Notes: generated from the sequence alone by a model not told the origin. A stretch of 64,000 bases of DNA from Vibrio orientalis CIP 102891 = ATCC 33934 (GCF_000176235.1 NZ_ACZV01000004.1:310001-374000); one strand, 5' to 3'; shown: positions 1 through 9,795, numbered from the stretch's first letter. Translations and numbers: made by a program.

Positions 1-27
1 AGTCTAACCACTTTAATCACTGATCGA

Positions 28-52
28 AGCGCGGGACTCCCCGCGCTTTTTC
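28..52 (+). terminator. Rho-independent terminator of an upstream gene
   Basis: Perfect 8-bp stem (AGCGCGGG / CCCGCGCT) with a 4-nt loop, followed by TTTTTC. It ends a transcript entering from left of the window. Confidence 0.8.
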
Positions 53-146
53 GTTAGTATTTCTAACGGTTTTGTACAGTTATCCTCGCTGTGCGCGATT
101 TTATTCCCCATGTAGAGTTTCTTTAAATAAATTTAAGGAAATCATC

Positions 147-1550
147 ATGTCTCAACACCTTTCTTATTGGTTTAAGCAGGCGCTAGAGCGCGAACAACCT
201 CTTACTACTTATACACTTGATCAAGACATCGAAGCGGACGTCGCAATTGTTGGCGGAGGCTATACCGGTTTATGGACAGCTATCTTACTTAAACAGCAGC
301 AACCTGAGCTAAAAGTTGTGGTTATCGAAAAGTCACTGTGTGGAAGTGGTGCGTCCGGAGCAAATGGTGGATGTATGCTGACTTGGTCAACTAAGTATCC
401 GACATTGAAGCGTTTGTTCGGTGAGCAACAAGCAAAGTGGCTGGTGGAAGAATCAGAAAAGGCTATCTATGAAATAGAGCAATTTTGCACCGAACATGAG
501 ATTGATGCAGAGCTGTTTCGGCATGGCACTTTTTATACTGCGACTAATAGTGCACAAATGGGACAGATGGCTCCCGTGCTTGAACAGTTGGATCAGTTAG
601 GTTGCAACAGTTGGACGGAGTGTGAAGCTGAGCAAATAGTCTTGAAAGCAGGATCGCGTCAACATAAGGAAGGTTACTACTCGCCCGCAGCCGCGAGTGT
701 CCAGCCTGCGCTTTTGGTTAGGGGATTACGTCAAGTCGCCTTAAAACTTGGTGTTAAGGTGTATGAGAATACTCCAATGGCATTTATAGAATATGGTCAG
801 CCAGCCACTATCCAAACACCGAAAGCCAAGATATCAGCGCAGAAGGTGGTACTCGGACTTAATGCCTGGATGTTGGATCATTTCAAGCAGTTCAAAAACA
901 GTATCGTGGTTGTGTCGTCTGATATGGTGATTACCGAGCCTGTGCTAGATAAGTTATCCGCAATGGGGTTAGATACTGGAGTGACAGTTGTTGATTCGCG
1001 CATCTTTGTCCATTACTACCGAGATACGGCCGACGGTAGGTTAATGTTGGGTAAAGGTGGAAATCACTTTTCGTATGGAAACAAAGTGGATGTGATGTTT
1101 AACCGTCAATCTGGGTATACCCAATTATTAAGAGAGTCATTCAATAAACTTTTTCCAAGTTTGAGTGATACAGAGTTTGCTTATAACTGGACAGGCGCGT
1201 CAGATCGTAGCGTAACTGGCTTACCATTCTTTGGCCATTTGGACAGCCAATCAAATATTGTCTATGGGTTTGGTTATTCTGGAAATGGGGTTGCTCAGAC
1301 GCGTATAGGGGCAAAAATTCTCTCCTCTATGGTTTTGGATCTCGATAACCAATGGAGTCAATGTGGGCTGGCACAAGGGCCTTTAGGACACTTTCCACCA
1401 GAACCTATCAGATGGTTTGGCGCCATGATGGTGAGAAATGCTGTGCGACGTAAAGAAGAGGCCGAAGATAATGAGTTGCGACCTTTGGTTTGGGATAAGT
1501 GGTTGTCTAAATTGGCTGGTGCTGCGGGCAAGGCAGATAAGCTAGAGTAA
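147..1550 (+). CDS. FAD-dependent amino-acid/amine oxidoreductase (DAO superfamily)
   Basis: Predicted flavoprotein oxidase or dehydrogenase of the DadA/PuuB-like family, which oxidises amines or amino acids. The dinucleotide-binding motif GGGYTG lies at residues 36-41, and a C-terminal GYSGNGVAQTR segment closes the FAD site as in this family. The ATG at 147 is preferred over an in-frame start at 72 because AAGGAA lies 7 nt upstream and the motif then sits at the usual distance from the N-terminus; this gives 467 aa. A LysR regulator follows 57 bp downstream on the same strand and may control it. The substrate cannot be read from the sequence. Confidence 0.85.
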   Translation: MSQHLSYWFKQALEREQPLTTYTLDQDIEADVAIVGGGYTGLWTAILLKQQQPELKVVVIEKSLCGSGASGANGGCMLTWSTKYPTLKRLFGEQQAKWLVEESEKAIYEIEQFCTEHEIDAELFRHGTFYTATNSAQMGQMAPVLEQLDQLGCNSWTECEAEQIVLKAGSRQHKEGYYSPAAASVQPALLVRGLRQVALKLGVKVYENTPMAFIEYGQPATIQTPKAKISAQKVVLGLNAWMLDHFKQFKNSIVVVSSDMVITEPVLDKLSAMGLDTGVTVVDSRIFVHYYRDTADGRLMLGKGGNHFSYGNKVDVMFNRQSGYTQLLRESFNKLFPSLSDTEFAYNWTGASDRSVTGLPFFGHLDSQSNIVYGFGYSGNGVAQTRIGAKILSSMVLDLDNQWSQCGLAQGPLGHFPPEPIRWFGAMMVRNAVRRKEEAEDNELRPLVWDKWLSKLAGAAGKADKLE

Positions 1551-1607
1551 CCTTATTGTAATACGGACTTGGCATAGTTAAGTTTTTCCTATGCCAAGCC
1601 TATAGTT

Positions 1608-2519
1608 ATGTCGCTCGCCAACCCTAGATTCCTTCCTCCTTTAAATGCTTTAAAGGCCTTTGAGTCTGCCGCTCGATTACAGAGCTTAACCAAAGCGGCT
1701 GAAGAGCTGTATGTTACACGGGCCGCTGTAAGTCAGCAGGTAAAGCAGTTAGAAGGGTATTTGGGGGCTACGTTGTTTGAGCGTAAAGGCGCAAAGCTGA
1801 CGCTGACACAGGACGCAGAGTATTATCTCCCGCTCTTGACACAAACCTTCCACTCTTTATCTGTCGGAACGGAACAACTGTTTGCTAGAAAGCCGCGACA
1901 CACTGTCGTGGTCGGCGTGGCACAAAGTTTCTGCACCAAATGGTTGATTCCTAGGTTAAGTGACTTTCGGCGTCAATACCCTGATATTGATCTTAAGTTT
2001 TCATCGACCTCAAATGCATACCCAAATGGCAGCGGTTTTGCCGATATTGAAATTATTAATGGCATTGGGCATTGTTACAACTCCCAGTATCAGGAGCTGA
2101 TCAATGAGTCTTGGATCTTAGTTGGCTCCCCTGATTACTTAAGGGGGCGCTCGCTTTTAACCATTGAACAGATAGCGCAGGCTGAAAAAATAATGACCAC
2201 GGGGTATACCGAGAGTTGGGGCTATTGGTTTTCGCATGCGGGTTACAAAAGCGATTGGGTTAAGCCTGCACTGCAGTTTGATCACTCTTCGCTCTCGATC
2301 GAAGCAGCGCTCAATGGGCTTGGGGTAGTTTTGGTAAAAGATGTGTTGGTTCATGAGCATATAGCTCGAGGTCAATTAATACAGGTTTACTCAAAAGAAG
2401 TGCCCAGTGAAGGAGGGCACTATTTGATTTGTCACAACCTTGGAAAAAAGAGCGTTGCAACATTTGTTACTTGGTTAGAGCAGGCAATGGTTACTCACAA
2501 GGTGGAGACATATGGATAA
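1608..2519 (+). CDS. LysR-family transcriptional regulator (GcvA-like)
   Basis: 303 aa. The N-terminal winged helix-turn-helix (about residues 8-67, with the typical SLTKAAEELYVTRAAVSQQV run) is followed by a periplasmic-binding-like effector domain. The PPLNALKAFESAARL opening is typical of the GcvA/AmpR branch. It follows the FAD oxidoreductase in the same direction and is the obvious candidate regulator of that gene. Its 3' end overlaps the 3' end of the convergent sdaA by 29 bp. Confidence 0.85.
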   Translation: MSLANPRFLPPLNALKAFESAARLQSLTKAAEELYVTRAAVSQQVKQLEGYLGATLFERKGAKLTLTQDAEYYLPLLTQTFHSLSVGTEQLFARKPRHTVVVGVAQSFCTKWLIPRLSDFRRQYPDIDLKFSSTSNAYPNGSGFADIEIINGIGHCYNSQYQELINESWILVGSPDYLRGRSLLTIEQIAQAEKIMTTGYTESWGYWFSHAGYKSDWVKPALQFDHSSLSIEAALNGLGVVLVKDVLVHEHIARGQLIQVYSKEVPSEGGHYLICHNLGKKSVATFVTWLEQAMVTHKVETYG

Positions 2520-3861
2520 CGGCTAGACCACCGAGCGATGTTTCACGATATTTACGATTCATATCTTTACCTGTTTGATACATGGTTGCGATCACTTTAT
2601 CTAACGAGATAAGACACTTACTGGTCCGTTTGAGTGCCATACGTGAAGCATTAATCGCTTTCATCGCGCCCATTGCATTACGTTCGATACACGGCACTTG
2701 AACCAAGCCTCCGATCGGGTCACAGGTCATCCCTAGTGAGTGCTCCATTGCGATTTCAGCCGCGATACAGATTTGCTCGTTACTGCCACCACGAAGTGCC
2801 GTAAGACCCGCAGCGGCCATTGATGAAGACACACCTACTTCGCCTTGGCAGCCAACTTCAGCCCCTGAAATAGAAGCATTAGTTTTGTACAAAATGCCAA
2901 TTGCGCCTGCTACAGCAATAAAGTCTTTGAGCTGTTTAGTATCTAACTCTTTGATAAAACGATGGTAGTACATGAGAACGGCTGGAATCACGCCAGCTGC
3001 CCCATTTGTTGGCGACGTGACTACCTGACCCCCCGCTGCGTTTTCTTCACTAACGGCAAACGCAAACAAGTTAATCCAATCCATGATTTCCATTGGATCG
3101 TTTTCAATTGCCGCATTGGCTTCGAGTTTCTTAAGCAGGTTAGGGGCGCGTCTTGTGACTTCAAGTCCACCTTCTAGTACGCCCTCGGTTTCAAAACCAC
3201 GCTGCATACATAGGGACATGACTTTCCAAATTTGATCGGCTTTGCGGGTTATCTCTTCTTCACTAAAGAATCGTTGTTCATTTTGTAAGATCATGCCACC
3301 TAAACTAAGGCCGTTTTTCTCCGCCATCACTAGCATTTCGTCAGCACTGGTGAATGGGAAAGGAACATCGATCGCATTTTCGTTGCCACCGTTTTCTAAC
3401 TCTTTCGCGGTGGCTATGAATCCTCCACCAATGGAATAGTAGGTTTCGAAACCAATTTGTGCGCCAAAGGAATCGTAAGCGGTGATAGTCATGCCGTTTT
3501 CATGCAGAGGAAGATTGTCTGAGTGAAATAAGATGTCACTCTCATAGCTGAAATTGATAGTGTGGGCGCCAGCAAGGGCAAGGTAACCTTCGTCAATAGT
3601 GTTGGTTAACGCTTGTTTGGCACTTGCCATTTTGATGGTATCAGGTTTATTTCCTAGCAGACCTAGAATGACGGCACGGTCGGTATGGTGTCCTTTGCCC
3701 GTCAAAGAGAGTGAGCCGTACAGGTCGACTTGAATACGGCTAACTTTTGTGATGGATGAAGCTAGCACTCGGGTAAAATGGTATCCTGCAAGCATCGGAC
3801 CATTAGTGTGAGAGCTAGAAGGCCCTACGCCTATTTTAAAAATATCAAATATTGACAGCAT
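2491..3861 (-). CDS. sdaA: L-serine ammonia-lyase (L-serine dehydratase)
   Basis: Deaminates L-serine to pyruvate and ammonia with an oxygen-sensitive [4Fe-4S] cluster. The 456-aa protein is the single-chain form: the N-terminal beta domain starts MLSIFDIFKIGVGPSSSH, and the C-terminal alpha domain has VGCQGEVGVSSSMAAAG and the cysteine pair in MTCDPIGGLVQVPC that ligates the cluster. Length agrees with E. coli SdaA. It is convergent with, and overlaps, the LysR gene. No partner transporter is adjacent. Confidence 0.95.
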   Translation of the reverse strand: MLSIFDIFKIGVGPSSSHTNGPMLAGYHFTRVLASSITKVSRIQVDLYGSLSLTGKGHHTDRAVILGLLGNKPDTIKMASAKQALTNTIDEGYLALAGAHTINFSYESDILFHSDNLPLHENGMTITAYDSFGAQIGFETYYSIGGGFIATAKELENGGNENAIDVPFPFTSADEMLVMAEKNGLSLGGMILQNEQRFFSEEEITRKADQIWKVMSLCMQRGFETEGVLEGGLEVTRRAPNLLKKLEANAAIENDPMEIMDWINLFAFAVSEENAAGGQVVTSPTNGAAGVIPAVLMYYHRFIKELDTKQLKDFIAVAGAIGILYKTNASISGAEVGCQGEVGVSSSMAAAGLTALRGGSNEQICIAAEIAMEHSLGMTCDPIGGLVQVPCIERNAMGAMKAINASRMALKRTSKCLISLDKVIATMYQTGKDMNRKYRETSLGGLAVIHMSPPCE

Positions 3862-4048
3862 AAACTTTACTTCCTGTGAATTGGCCCGTCAGGCAGGCTC
3901 TTGTAATTACTAGTATGGCATCTTACCGAGATTTCGACTTATCAACACCGGAATAACAAAATATTAACCTTTGCTAAGCTAGCGGCAAAGACGATGTATG
4001 TACAGTACCTGAGTAATTCAGTAGGAATAATTGAGACATGAGTAAATA

Positions 4049-4882
4049 ATGAATATTTTGAGTGTAGTGCTTATCCTAGGAAAGAGGCTCGAAAACAACC
4101 GCCTAACGCCGGAAGGTATCAGTCGGGTCGAAGGGCTTGTTAAGTTGCTCGATCAAGTCAATGATCAAGAGACCGCTTTTGTCTTTTGTGGAGGAGTAAC
4201 AGACGGACAGACGACATCTGAAGCTGAAGCAATGCATCAGTACTTGCTGCGCTTACTTCCTGCCTACAAAACGTTACCGCCTCATATTCTAATTGAAAGT
4301 CAGTCGACCAATACCATCGAAAATATTCAAAATGCAGCAGACAAGTTAGTCGACAGTAAGTTATGTCGTGTTGGCCAAAAGATAGAGGTCATCTTCGTAT
4401 CCAATGATTACCACCTAAAACGAATCTTCGAAATTCAGTCGCTAATGGATGAACAAGGTCTACTAAGAGTGTTGCATCAGCGCTGTGAGCAAAGTGGGCT
4501 ATTGCTTTCAATATCGCTTGATCTTAGCCAACATTGCGCGGTGGACTACCCTCATCTCGGTGAGGCAGGTCGTGCTTTCTTATTGGTTGATGAACTGACG
4601 ACTTACCGCGTGTATTTAGAAGGGGTAAAGAATAGGGTATTTCAGCGCGAGTTAGCGGAGGTTAGGGCACTACCATTACGATTCGCGTTAGATGCACTTG
4701 AGGGTTTAAAAGCAATGCCACTGGATGTTGCGAGTGCGCGGGCGATAGAGAAAATAGCAAGGGCAGTCGAGAAGACTACCCCTCGTGTGTGCGATCAAGT
4801 TTTTATCGAACAATTAGACATACTTGATGCCAATCTTACTTGGCTGAATCGTCATCTTGACCCAGAGCGTCAGCGCGGGTGA
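4049..4882 (+). CDS. YdcF/ElyC-type DUF218 protein
   Basis: 277 aa. The DUF218 fold is suggested by VVLILGKRL at the start, the FVFCGGVTDGQTTSEAEAM segment and the ESQSTNTIENIQNA run, all typical of YdcF-like proteins. There is no signal peptide or membrane anchor, so a cytoplasmic YdcF-like protein is likelier than membrane-bound ElyC. The biochemical role of the family is unclear. The Shine-Dalgarno is weak. Its 3' end overlaps the convergent membrane-protein gene by 47 bp. Confidence 0.75.
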   Translation: MNILSVVLILGKRLENNRLTPEGISRVEGLVKLLDQVNDQETAFVFCGGVTDGQTTSEAEAMHQYLLRLLPAYKTLPPHILIESQSTNTIENIQNAADKLVDSKLCRVGQKIEVIFVSNDYHLKRIFEIQSLMDEQGLLRVLHQRCEQSGLLLSISLDLSQHCAVDYPHLGEAGRAFLLVDELTTYRVYLEGVKNRVFQRELAEVRALPLRFALDALEGLKAMPLDVASARAIEKIARAVEKTTPRVCDQVFIEQLDILDANLTWLNRHLDPERQRG

Positions 4883-5567
4883 CCAGTAAGTTAGTTTTGA
4901 TCGCCGCGAACGCAATAAGGCTATAAGCCATTAGCTCCGTCGCTTCCTCAGAGACATTTTTGATTTCTCTCAGGTAGTTGTCACCCATTACTGATTGCCA
5001 GAATGATCCCATGCCGTACAAGCGGGTAAAGACGAGTAGGATAACAACGCTAGTAATGAGTACCGGCATATAGCGAGTACTTAGCAGTGCGGCCATTTGG
5101 TTGACGGTTTGTTTACCCCCTGTATAGGCTAAGTAGCAACTAAACAGAGTGACGGCCAACGCTGGGTAAACCCAAGAGCCATGTGCCAACATATCAAACC
5201 ATACGTCCATTTCTCGAATAAATAGAACGGCGAAAAAGCCGCCCATTAGAACAGCAGCATAATGAACAGAGCTTTTTACTTTCACTAAGTGGAAAAAGCT
5301 TAAGCTAGTAATTGCGAGCATAAGCAGTTGCGCAGACTCCGTAAAGGAAGTCTCACCTAGGCCATGGTGGAACTGACTGAAGTCGATGCGTAAGCACAGG
5401 TTAACAAATATACCTAATGCGGCGACGACTAAAGCATTTAGGGCAACTTTTTGGAACGTGCGTTTAGCATGTTTTGAAATGACTGAGTTATCGAGGTGCT
5501 CAGATTCTAATGGGGTATCGTATTTCATAGCAGTGGTATTCTTGACTGGGTTTGAATTGTGATTCAC
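4836..5567 (-). CDS. Hypothetical multi-pass membrane protein
   Basis: Up to 243 aa with about six hydrophobic segments (for example VALNALVVAALGIFVNL near residue 41 and VLITSVVILLVFTRLYG further on). No recognised family. The start at 5567 is a GTG without a clear ribosome binding site. An in-frame ATG at 5528 would remove 13 polar residues and is equally plausible. Convergent with the DUF218 gene, with overlapping 3' ends. Confidence 0.65.
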   Translation of the reverse strand: MNHNSNPVKNTTAMKYDTPLESEHLDNSVISKHAKRTFQKVALNALVVAALGIFVNLCLRIDFSQFHHGLGETSFTESAQLLMLAITSLSFFHLVKVKSSVHYAAVLMGGFFAVLFIREMDVWFDMLAHGSWVYPALAVTLFSCYLAYTGGKQTVNQMAALLSTRYMPVLITSVVILLVFTRLYGMGSFWQSVMGDNYLREIKNVSEEATELMAYSLIAFAAIKTNLLVTRADALGQDDDSAK

Positions 5568-5641
5568 GTCACATTGTAGTTTGGTCGCAAAAACTCGTGT
5601 CAGAGAAGTGTTAGAGCTGAATGCTGTTCGATTATAGGACT

Positions 5642-5670
5642 AAAAAAAGAGAGGTCTTTGCCTCTCTTTC
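5642..5670 (-). terminator. Terminator downstream of the DUF333 lipoprotein gene
   Basis: Nine-bp stem (AAAGAGAGG / CCTCTCTTT, 6-nt loop). On the minus strand it is followed by a run of seven T. Confidence 0.85.
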
Positions 5671-5703
5671 TTCAATGATACTTAGTCGTATGTGAAGCCG
5701 CGG

Positions 5704-5970
5704 CTAGCCTTGTGACTGCTGTTCGTTCTTTTGACTGTTTCGGTAGTATTCCCACTGTTCAACGCGCTCATCATCAGGCAGTAGACAGTATGTTACGCGC
5801 ATCTCGTTTTCATTGACAGTTTCGAGCTCGCCACCCTGCTGAACACAGTAAACTGCTGCTGGGTTTGCAATAGACGTGTACTCTTTTACTTCGTATTCAT
5901 CAGGCTCACTTGCACAACCAGCCAATACAGCAGCACTGATCACAGACATCACGATACATGCTCTTTTCAT
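5704..5970 (-). CDS. DUF333 family lipoprotein
   Basis: 88-aa predicted outer-membrane or periplasmic lipoprotein. A signal peptide ends in the lipobox LAGC (Cys19). The mature part contains NPAAVYCVQQGGELE, the hallmark of the DUF333 family, sometimes annotated as putative hemolysin without experimental basis. Two further cysteines (in VYCVQ and TYCLL) could pair. It stands alone between its own terminator and the divergent DHH gene. Confidence 0.8.
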   Translation of the reverse strand: MKRACIVMSVISAAVLAGCASEPDEYEVKEYTSIANPAAVYCVQQGGELETVNENEMRVTYCLLPDDERVEQWEYYRNSQKNEQQSQG

Positions 5971-6180
5971 AAAATTTCCTTTGTTGAATCAATCGGTAAC
6001 CCATCGATTATAGGCGTTTTGACGAAATAATCTGTCTTAGGTTTGTCAAAAAGTCGCCGCTGTCTAAAATTATAAGGAGATATTCCACATTGTAATGGAA
6101 CAACGCTTGAAACGTTCTTGTCAGTTATAATAAGGTATTTTATACCTTAAACTAGTCAGTCTTAGCATAGGAAGTGCCTG

Positions 6181-7113
6181 ATGTCGGAGCAAAAATATCG
6201 ACTTGTAACTCGTAGTGATTTTGATGGTTTAGTGTGCGCAGTATTGCTAAAGCAACTCGATCTGATCGACGATATAAAGTTCGTTCACCCAAAAGACATG
6301 CAAGACGGAGTAATTGAAATTACTTCGAATGATATTGTCACTAATTTACCCTACGTCAAAGATGCGTATTTAGTATTTGACCACCACCTATCTGAAATGA
6401 TTCGAAACCAAGGTGAAAGGAAAAATCACATCATTGACCCAGATGCGCCGTCAGCTGCGCGAGTTGTATGGGAGCATTATGGTGGTGAAGGGACCTTTCC
6501 TGCTGAATGGTTAAGTATGATGGAAGCGGTTGATAAGGGAGACTCTGCCCAATTCAATCGTGATGAAGTGTTAGATTCAACAGGTTGGAATCTACTGAAC
6601 TTCTTAATGGATGCGCGTACGGGTCTTGGTCGTTTCCGTGAATTTCGGATTTCTAACTACAACTTAATGATGGATTTGATTGAGTATTGCAAAAACCACT
6701 CTATCGAAGAGATTCTTGCTCTGCCTGATGTGAAGGAACGCATTGAGCTTTATCGTGAGCATGAGTTTTTGTTTAAAGAACAGATTCAGCGTTGTGCAAC
6801 GGTCTATGACAATCTGGTGTTTCTCGATCTCACCAACGAAGAGGTCATTTACGCTGGCAACAGATTTGTGATTTATGCGCTTTATCCAAACTGCAATATC
6901 TCTATCCACAAGATGTGGGGCTTTCAGAAACAAAATACGGTGTTTGCGACGGGTAAATCTATTTTTGACCGTAGCTCTAAGACCAATGTTGGTGAGCTAA
7001 TGCTGAAATATGGTGGCGGAGGCCATAAAGCAGCAGGGACTTGTCAGATTGATAACGATAAAGCGGATCAAGTGCAGCAAGAGCTTATCGCGGAAATCAC
7101 TAACGACGGTTAA
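6181..7113 (+). CDS. DHH-family phosphoesterase
   Basis: 310 aa. The N-terminal SDFDGL motif and the DHH triad in VFDHHLSEM coordinate metal in this superfamily. The C-terminal DHHA1 signature is GGGGHKAAGTC near residue 280. Members cleave phosphodiesters of nanoRNA, cyclic dinucleotides or polyphosphate; this architecture is often annotated exopolyphosphatase-like, but the substrate cannot be decided here. The start is supported by AGGAAG 7 nt upstream. Monocistronic, closed by a strong terminator. Confidence 0.85.
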   Translation: MSEQKYRLVTRSDFDGLVCAVLLKQLDLIDDIKFVHPKDMQDGVIEITSNDIVTNLPYVKDAYLVFDHHLSEMIRNQGERKNHIIDPDAPSAARVVWEHYGGEGTFPAEWLSMMEAVDKGDSAQFNRDEVLDSTGWNLLNFLMDARTGLGRFREFRISNYNLMMDLIEYCKNHSIEEILALPDVKERIELYREHEFLFKEQIQRCATVYDNLVFLDLTNEEVIYAGNRFVIYALYPNCNISIHKMWGFQKQNTVFATGKSIFDRSSKTNVGELMLKYGGGGHKAAGTCQIDNDKADQVQQELIAEITNDG

Positions 7114-7134
7114 TCGAAACGTATGACTGAATGC

Positions 7135-7167
7135 AAAAGCCCCTGTAATCACTTACAGGGGCTTTTT
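7135..7167 (+). terminator. Terminator after the DHH phosphoesterase
   Basis: Twelve-bp stem (AAGCCCCTGTAA / TTACAGGGGCTT) with TCAC loop and a T tract. The A-rich 5' side means it may also serve the convergent diguanylate cyclase. Confidence 0.9.
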
Positions 7168-7192
7168 AATTTATTTAGCACAAGTTATGCAC

Positions 7193-8209
7193 TTAAAGCG
7201 GCATTACGCGGTTACGGCCAAGTTCTTTCGCTTCATACAGCAATTTGTCTGCACGTTCGATCAAGGAATTGGCTGTCTCTCCAGGTTGCAGCTCTGCGAC
7301 ACCTAAAGAGATGGTGATATTGCCTATTTGTTCTGATGTTCGTCGATCTTTGATCGATAGCTTTTCGATCGCTCGGCGCAAGCTCTCCGCATACTGACGC
7401 GCGATTCGCAGTGATTTATTTGGCACGATTAAGGCAAATTCTTCACCACCGAAACGGTACGCATGAATACCATCACGGCAGCTAAGTTGAATACGACGTG
7501 CAATCGCCTTGATCACGGTATCTCCAAATAAGTGACCATACGTGTCATTAAATGACTTAAAGTGGTCGATATCAGCCAAGATTAAGCACATTTTTTGCTC
7601 TGATCGGCACAAAGTATTCAAATCGCCATCAAAGGCTCTGCGGTTGTATAGACTAGTGAGGGAATCAAAGAGTGCATCTTGCTGAACTTCTGCCAATTGA
7701 CTCTTTAGCTGTTGGATCTCATTGGTAGCATTTTCTAATTGGCTGTTTAGAAAACGGGTAGAATGCCTTATCTCACGTGACTCGACGACTAATTGGCGAA
7801 TAACTTTCATCACTTCTTCAAGTGACATCGACTCGTCTTCGACTCTTTCTAAGCTATCGAAGCTTTTATCAATCATCTTAGAAAATTGAGATGTATCCGT
7901 AAGTGTATCTGATACAGAGTTCGCGACTTCGTTGACCAGTATCTCGATATTGGCACGCAGATCGTGCATATCGGTTTCCGCTCGACTCGCAATGTGGTTG
8001 TTATACAGCTGCTCTCCGGCTGCTGGAGGGCACACTCCGTAGTTTTCGATAACCCCATCAAGTTCACGATTTAATTGTGGGATAACATTATCGACATACG
8101 TATACCACAATGCATAGTTTGCTGGGGTTGCCGCTACGTGATGTTTCATCATCAAAGGTACCGCTTTCTTGAGGTTAGCGGTTGATTTTTTAAAGTCGTC
8201 GTCTGTCAT
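7193..8209 (-). CDS. Diguanylate cyclase (GGDEF domain)
   Basis: 338 aa. Makes cyclic di-GMP from two GTP. A helical N-terminal region and coiled coil (about 1-170, no membrane segment, so cytoplasmic) precede a GGDEF domain whose active-site signature is GGEEF in YRFGGEEFAL. The inhibitory I-site normally has RxxD nine residues before the signature; here that position reads RDGI, so product inhibition is probably lost. It lies upstream of no partner phosphodiesterase. The next gene on the same strand is cheV, 168 bp away. Confidence 0.9.
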   Translation of the reverse strand: MTDDDFKKSTANLKKAVPLMMKHHVAATPANYALWYTYVDNVIPQLNRELDGVIENYGVCPPAAGEQLYNNHIASRAETDMHDLRANIEILVNEVANSVSDTLTDTSQFSKMIDKSFDSLERVEDESMSLEEVMKVIRQLVVESREIRHSTRFLNSQLENATNEIQQLKSQLAEVQQDALFDSLTSLYNRRAFDGDLNTLCRSEQKMCLILADIDHFKSFNDTYGHLFGDTVIKAIARRIQLSCRDGIHAYRFGGEEFALIVPNKSLRIARQYAESLRRAIEKLSIKDRRTSEQIGNITISLGVAELQPGETANSLIERADKLLYEAKELGRNRVMPL

Positions 8210-8377
8210 TTCTTGTTAACGTTCTTGTCTAGACATCCTATTAAATAAGATTAGCGGATTTCGTTTATGGATGCTTGGTCTTATATTAATTTGTACTGAT
8301 CTATTGATAAGATTTATGAACAATATCATAACTTAACCCTAGGTGCTGTATGGAAATTGTTCAGTTATATCTGTGAT

Positions 8378-9304
8378 TTATATACTCGTTACTTCTTGCT
8401 CGCCATGCTCTAGTTGTTTTGCTCCTCTGAGCATAGCTTTGATTAAATCCCCGGCATTAAATTTCTCTAATGCTTCGTGAGCCCCCACTTGTTTCGCGCG
8501 ATCAATACAAATCTCACTCGATAAAGATGTGTGGAGGATAATGTAGCTGTTACTAAGGTCACTCTCGTTTTGCGTTTCGAAAGCCAATTCATAGCCATCC
8601 AAACCGGGCATTTCAATATCACTTACCAGCAGCTCGATAGGCTTACCTTGTTGAGCGTCATGGCGCATCAATTGAAGGGCATCAATCCCGTTATTACATA
8701 TCTGATAGGGGATATTGATGCTATCTAATGCATCCGAAAGTTGTTTTCGTGCAATAGAGGAATCATCAACCAATAGGATGCTCAGTGCTTTTAAGCGCTC
8801 TCGTTCGATGTCCGTCAACATAGGAATTTTAGTGGACTCATACTGAGGGTAGATTTTCGAAAGCAGTAACTCTACATCCAGCATTTGTACGATTTTTTCT
8901 TCAAAGCGTGTAATACCGGTAACAAACACATTGTTACCGACTGTTTGAGGCGCGGACTCGATCGACTTCCAATCGCACTCAATGATTTTTTCAATCGAAC
9001 GAACCATAAAGGCAACCACGGTGCGTAAGCAGTCGGTGACGATCAGGTAGCTAGATTGGTATTCGTCGGGCTGTATTGGTCGAAATCCAATGGCAGCTGG
9101 CATATTGATTACTGGAATGGTTTTACCGCGTAAAGAGACCGTACCAACGACATGATGATGTGAGTAGGGAATCTGAGTTGTTACCTGAAAAGGAACGATT
9201 TCTCTTACCTTTAGCGTCCCTATGGCAAATAGCTGTTTACTTTGAGTTAATGTAAACATCAACATACCTTGGGATTGATTCGCTTTACTAACCGTTTTTG
9301 CCAT
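8378..9304 (-). CDS. cheV: Chemotaxis protein CheV
   Basis: 308 aa. Couples chemoreceptors to CheA and can be phosphorylated. A CheW-like domain occupies about residues 10-165 (GTLKVREIVPFQ, VGTVSLRGKTIPVI), followed by a response-regulator receiver from about residue 175 with acidic ILLVDDSS and phosphoacceptor VSDIEMPGLDGYEL. CheW plus receiver in this order is diagnostic for CheV. It lies outside any flagellar operon, as extra cheV copies commonly do in vibrios. Confidence 0.95.
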   Translation of the reverse strand: MAKTVSKANQSQGMLMFTLTQSKQLFAIGTLKVREIVPFQVTTQIPYSHHHVVGTVSLRGKTIPVINMPAAIGFRPIQPDEYQSSYLIVTDCLRTVVAFMVRSIEKIIECDWKSIESAPQTVGNNVFVTGITRFEEKIVQMLDVELLLSKIYPQYESTKIPMLTDIERERLKALSILLVDDSSIARKQLSDALDSINIPYQICNNGIDALQLMRHDAQQGKPIELLVSDIEMPGLDGYELAFETQNESDLSNSYIILHTSLSSEICIDRAKQVGAHEALEKFNAGDLIKAMLRGAKQLEHGEQEVTSI

Positions 9305-9496
9305 GAAGGTTTTCTCTTTGGTGTCTTAGTTCAATGGTAGCGGAATTAGGTTGATGTTCAATGGATGTTGATCAAATTCGATGCCTTAATACATAAGTAC
9401 TAGCTGTTTTTTTGATTTAATAATTGGTTGGATGAAGATTTTGCGATTATCGGGTACAATCCGCGCCAAATCAGTCATCTTTTAAGAGGCATCAAT

Positions 9497-9775
9497 ATGG
9501 CTAACACAGCAGCGGCTCTGCACATTTTAGTTAAGCACAAAGAGCAAGCAGAAGACATCATCAAGCAGCTAAAGAAAGGCGCAAAGTTTCAAACTTTAGC
9601 TAAGAAATATTCCACCTGCCCATCGGGCAAAAAGGGTGGTGATCTTGGTGAATTCCGCCGTGGTCAAATGGTCCCTCAGTTCGATAAAGTGTGCTTCTCT
9701 GGTGAAACACTGGTTCCACATTTAGTGAAGACCAAATTCGGGTGGCATGTTGTGAAGGTTTTGTACCGTATTTAA
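9497..9775 (+). CDS. ppiC: Peptidyl-prolyl cis-trans isomerase C (parvulin)
   Basis: 92-aa single-domain parvulin that isomerises Xaa-Pro bonds in the cytoplasm. Nearly the whole length is the rotamase domain: [23 protein letters not shown] and the closing HVVKVLY. The ATG at 9497 follows AAGAGG and matches the known short PpiC N-terminus; an upstream in-frame start at 9428 adds residues foreign to the family. The element's recombinase begins 68 bp after the stop, so the insertion point lies at or just past the 3' end of this gene. Confidence 0.92.
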   Translation: MANTAAALHILVKHKEQAEDIIKQLKKGAKFQTLAKKYSTCPSGKKGGDLGEFRRGQMVPQFDKVCFSGETLVPHLVKTKFGWHVVKVLYRI

Positions 9776-9795
9776 TTAATCTTGTATACTAGAAC

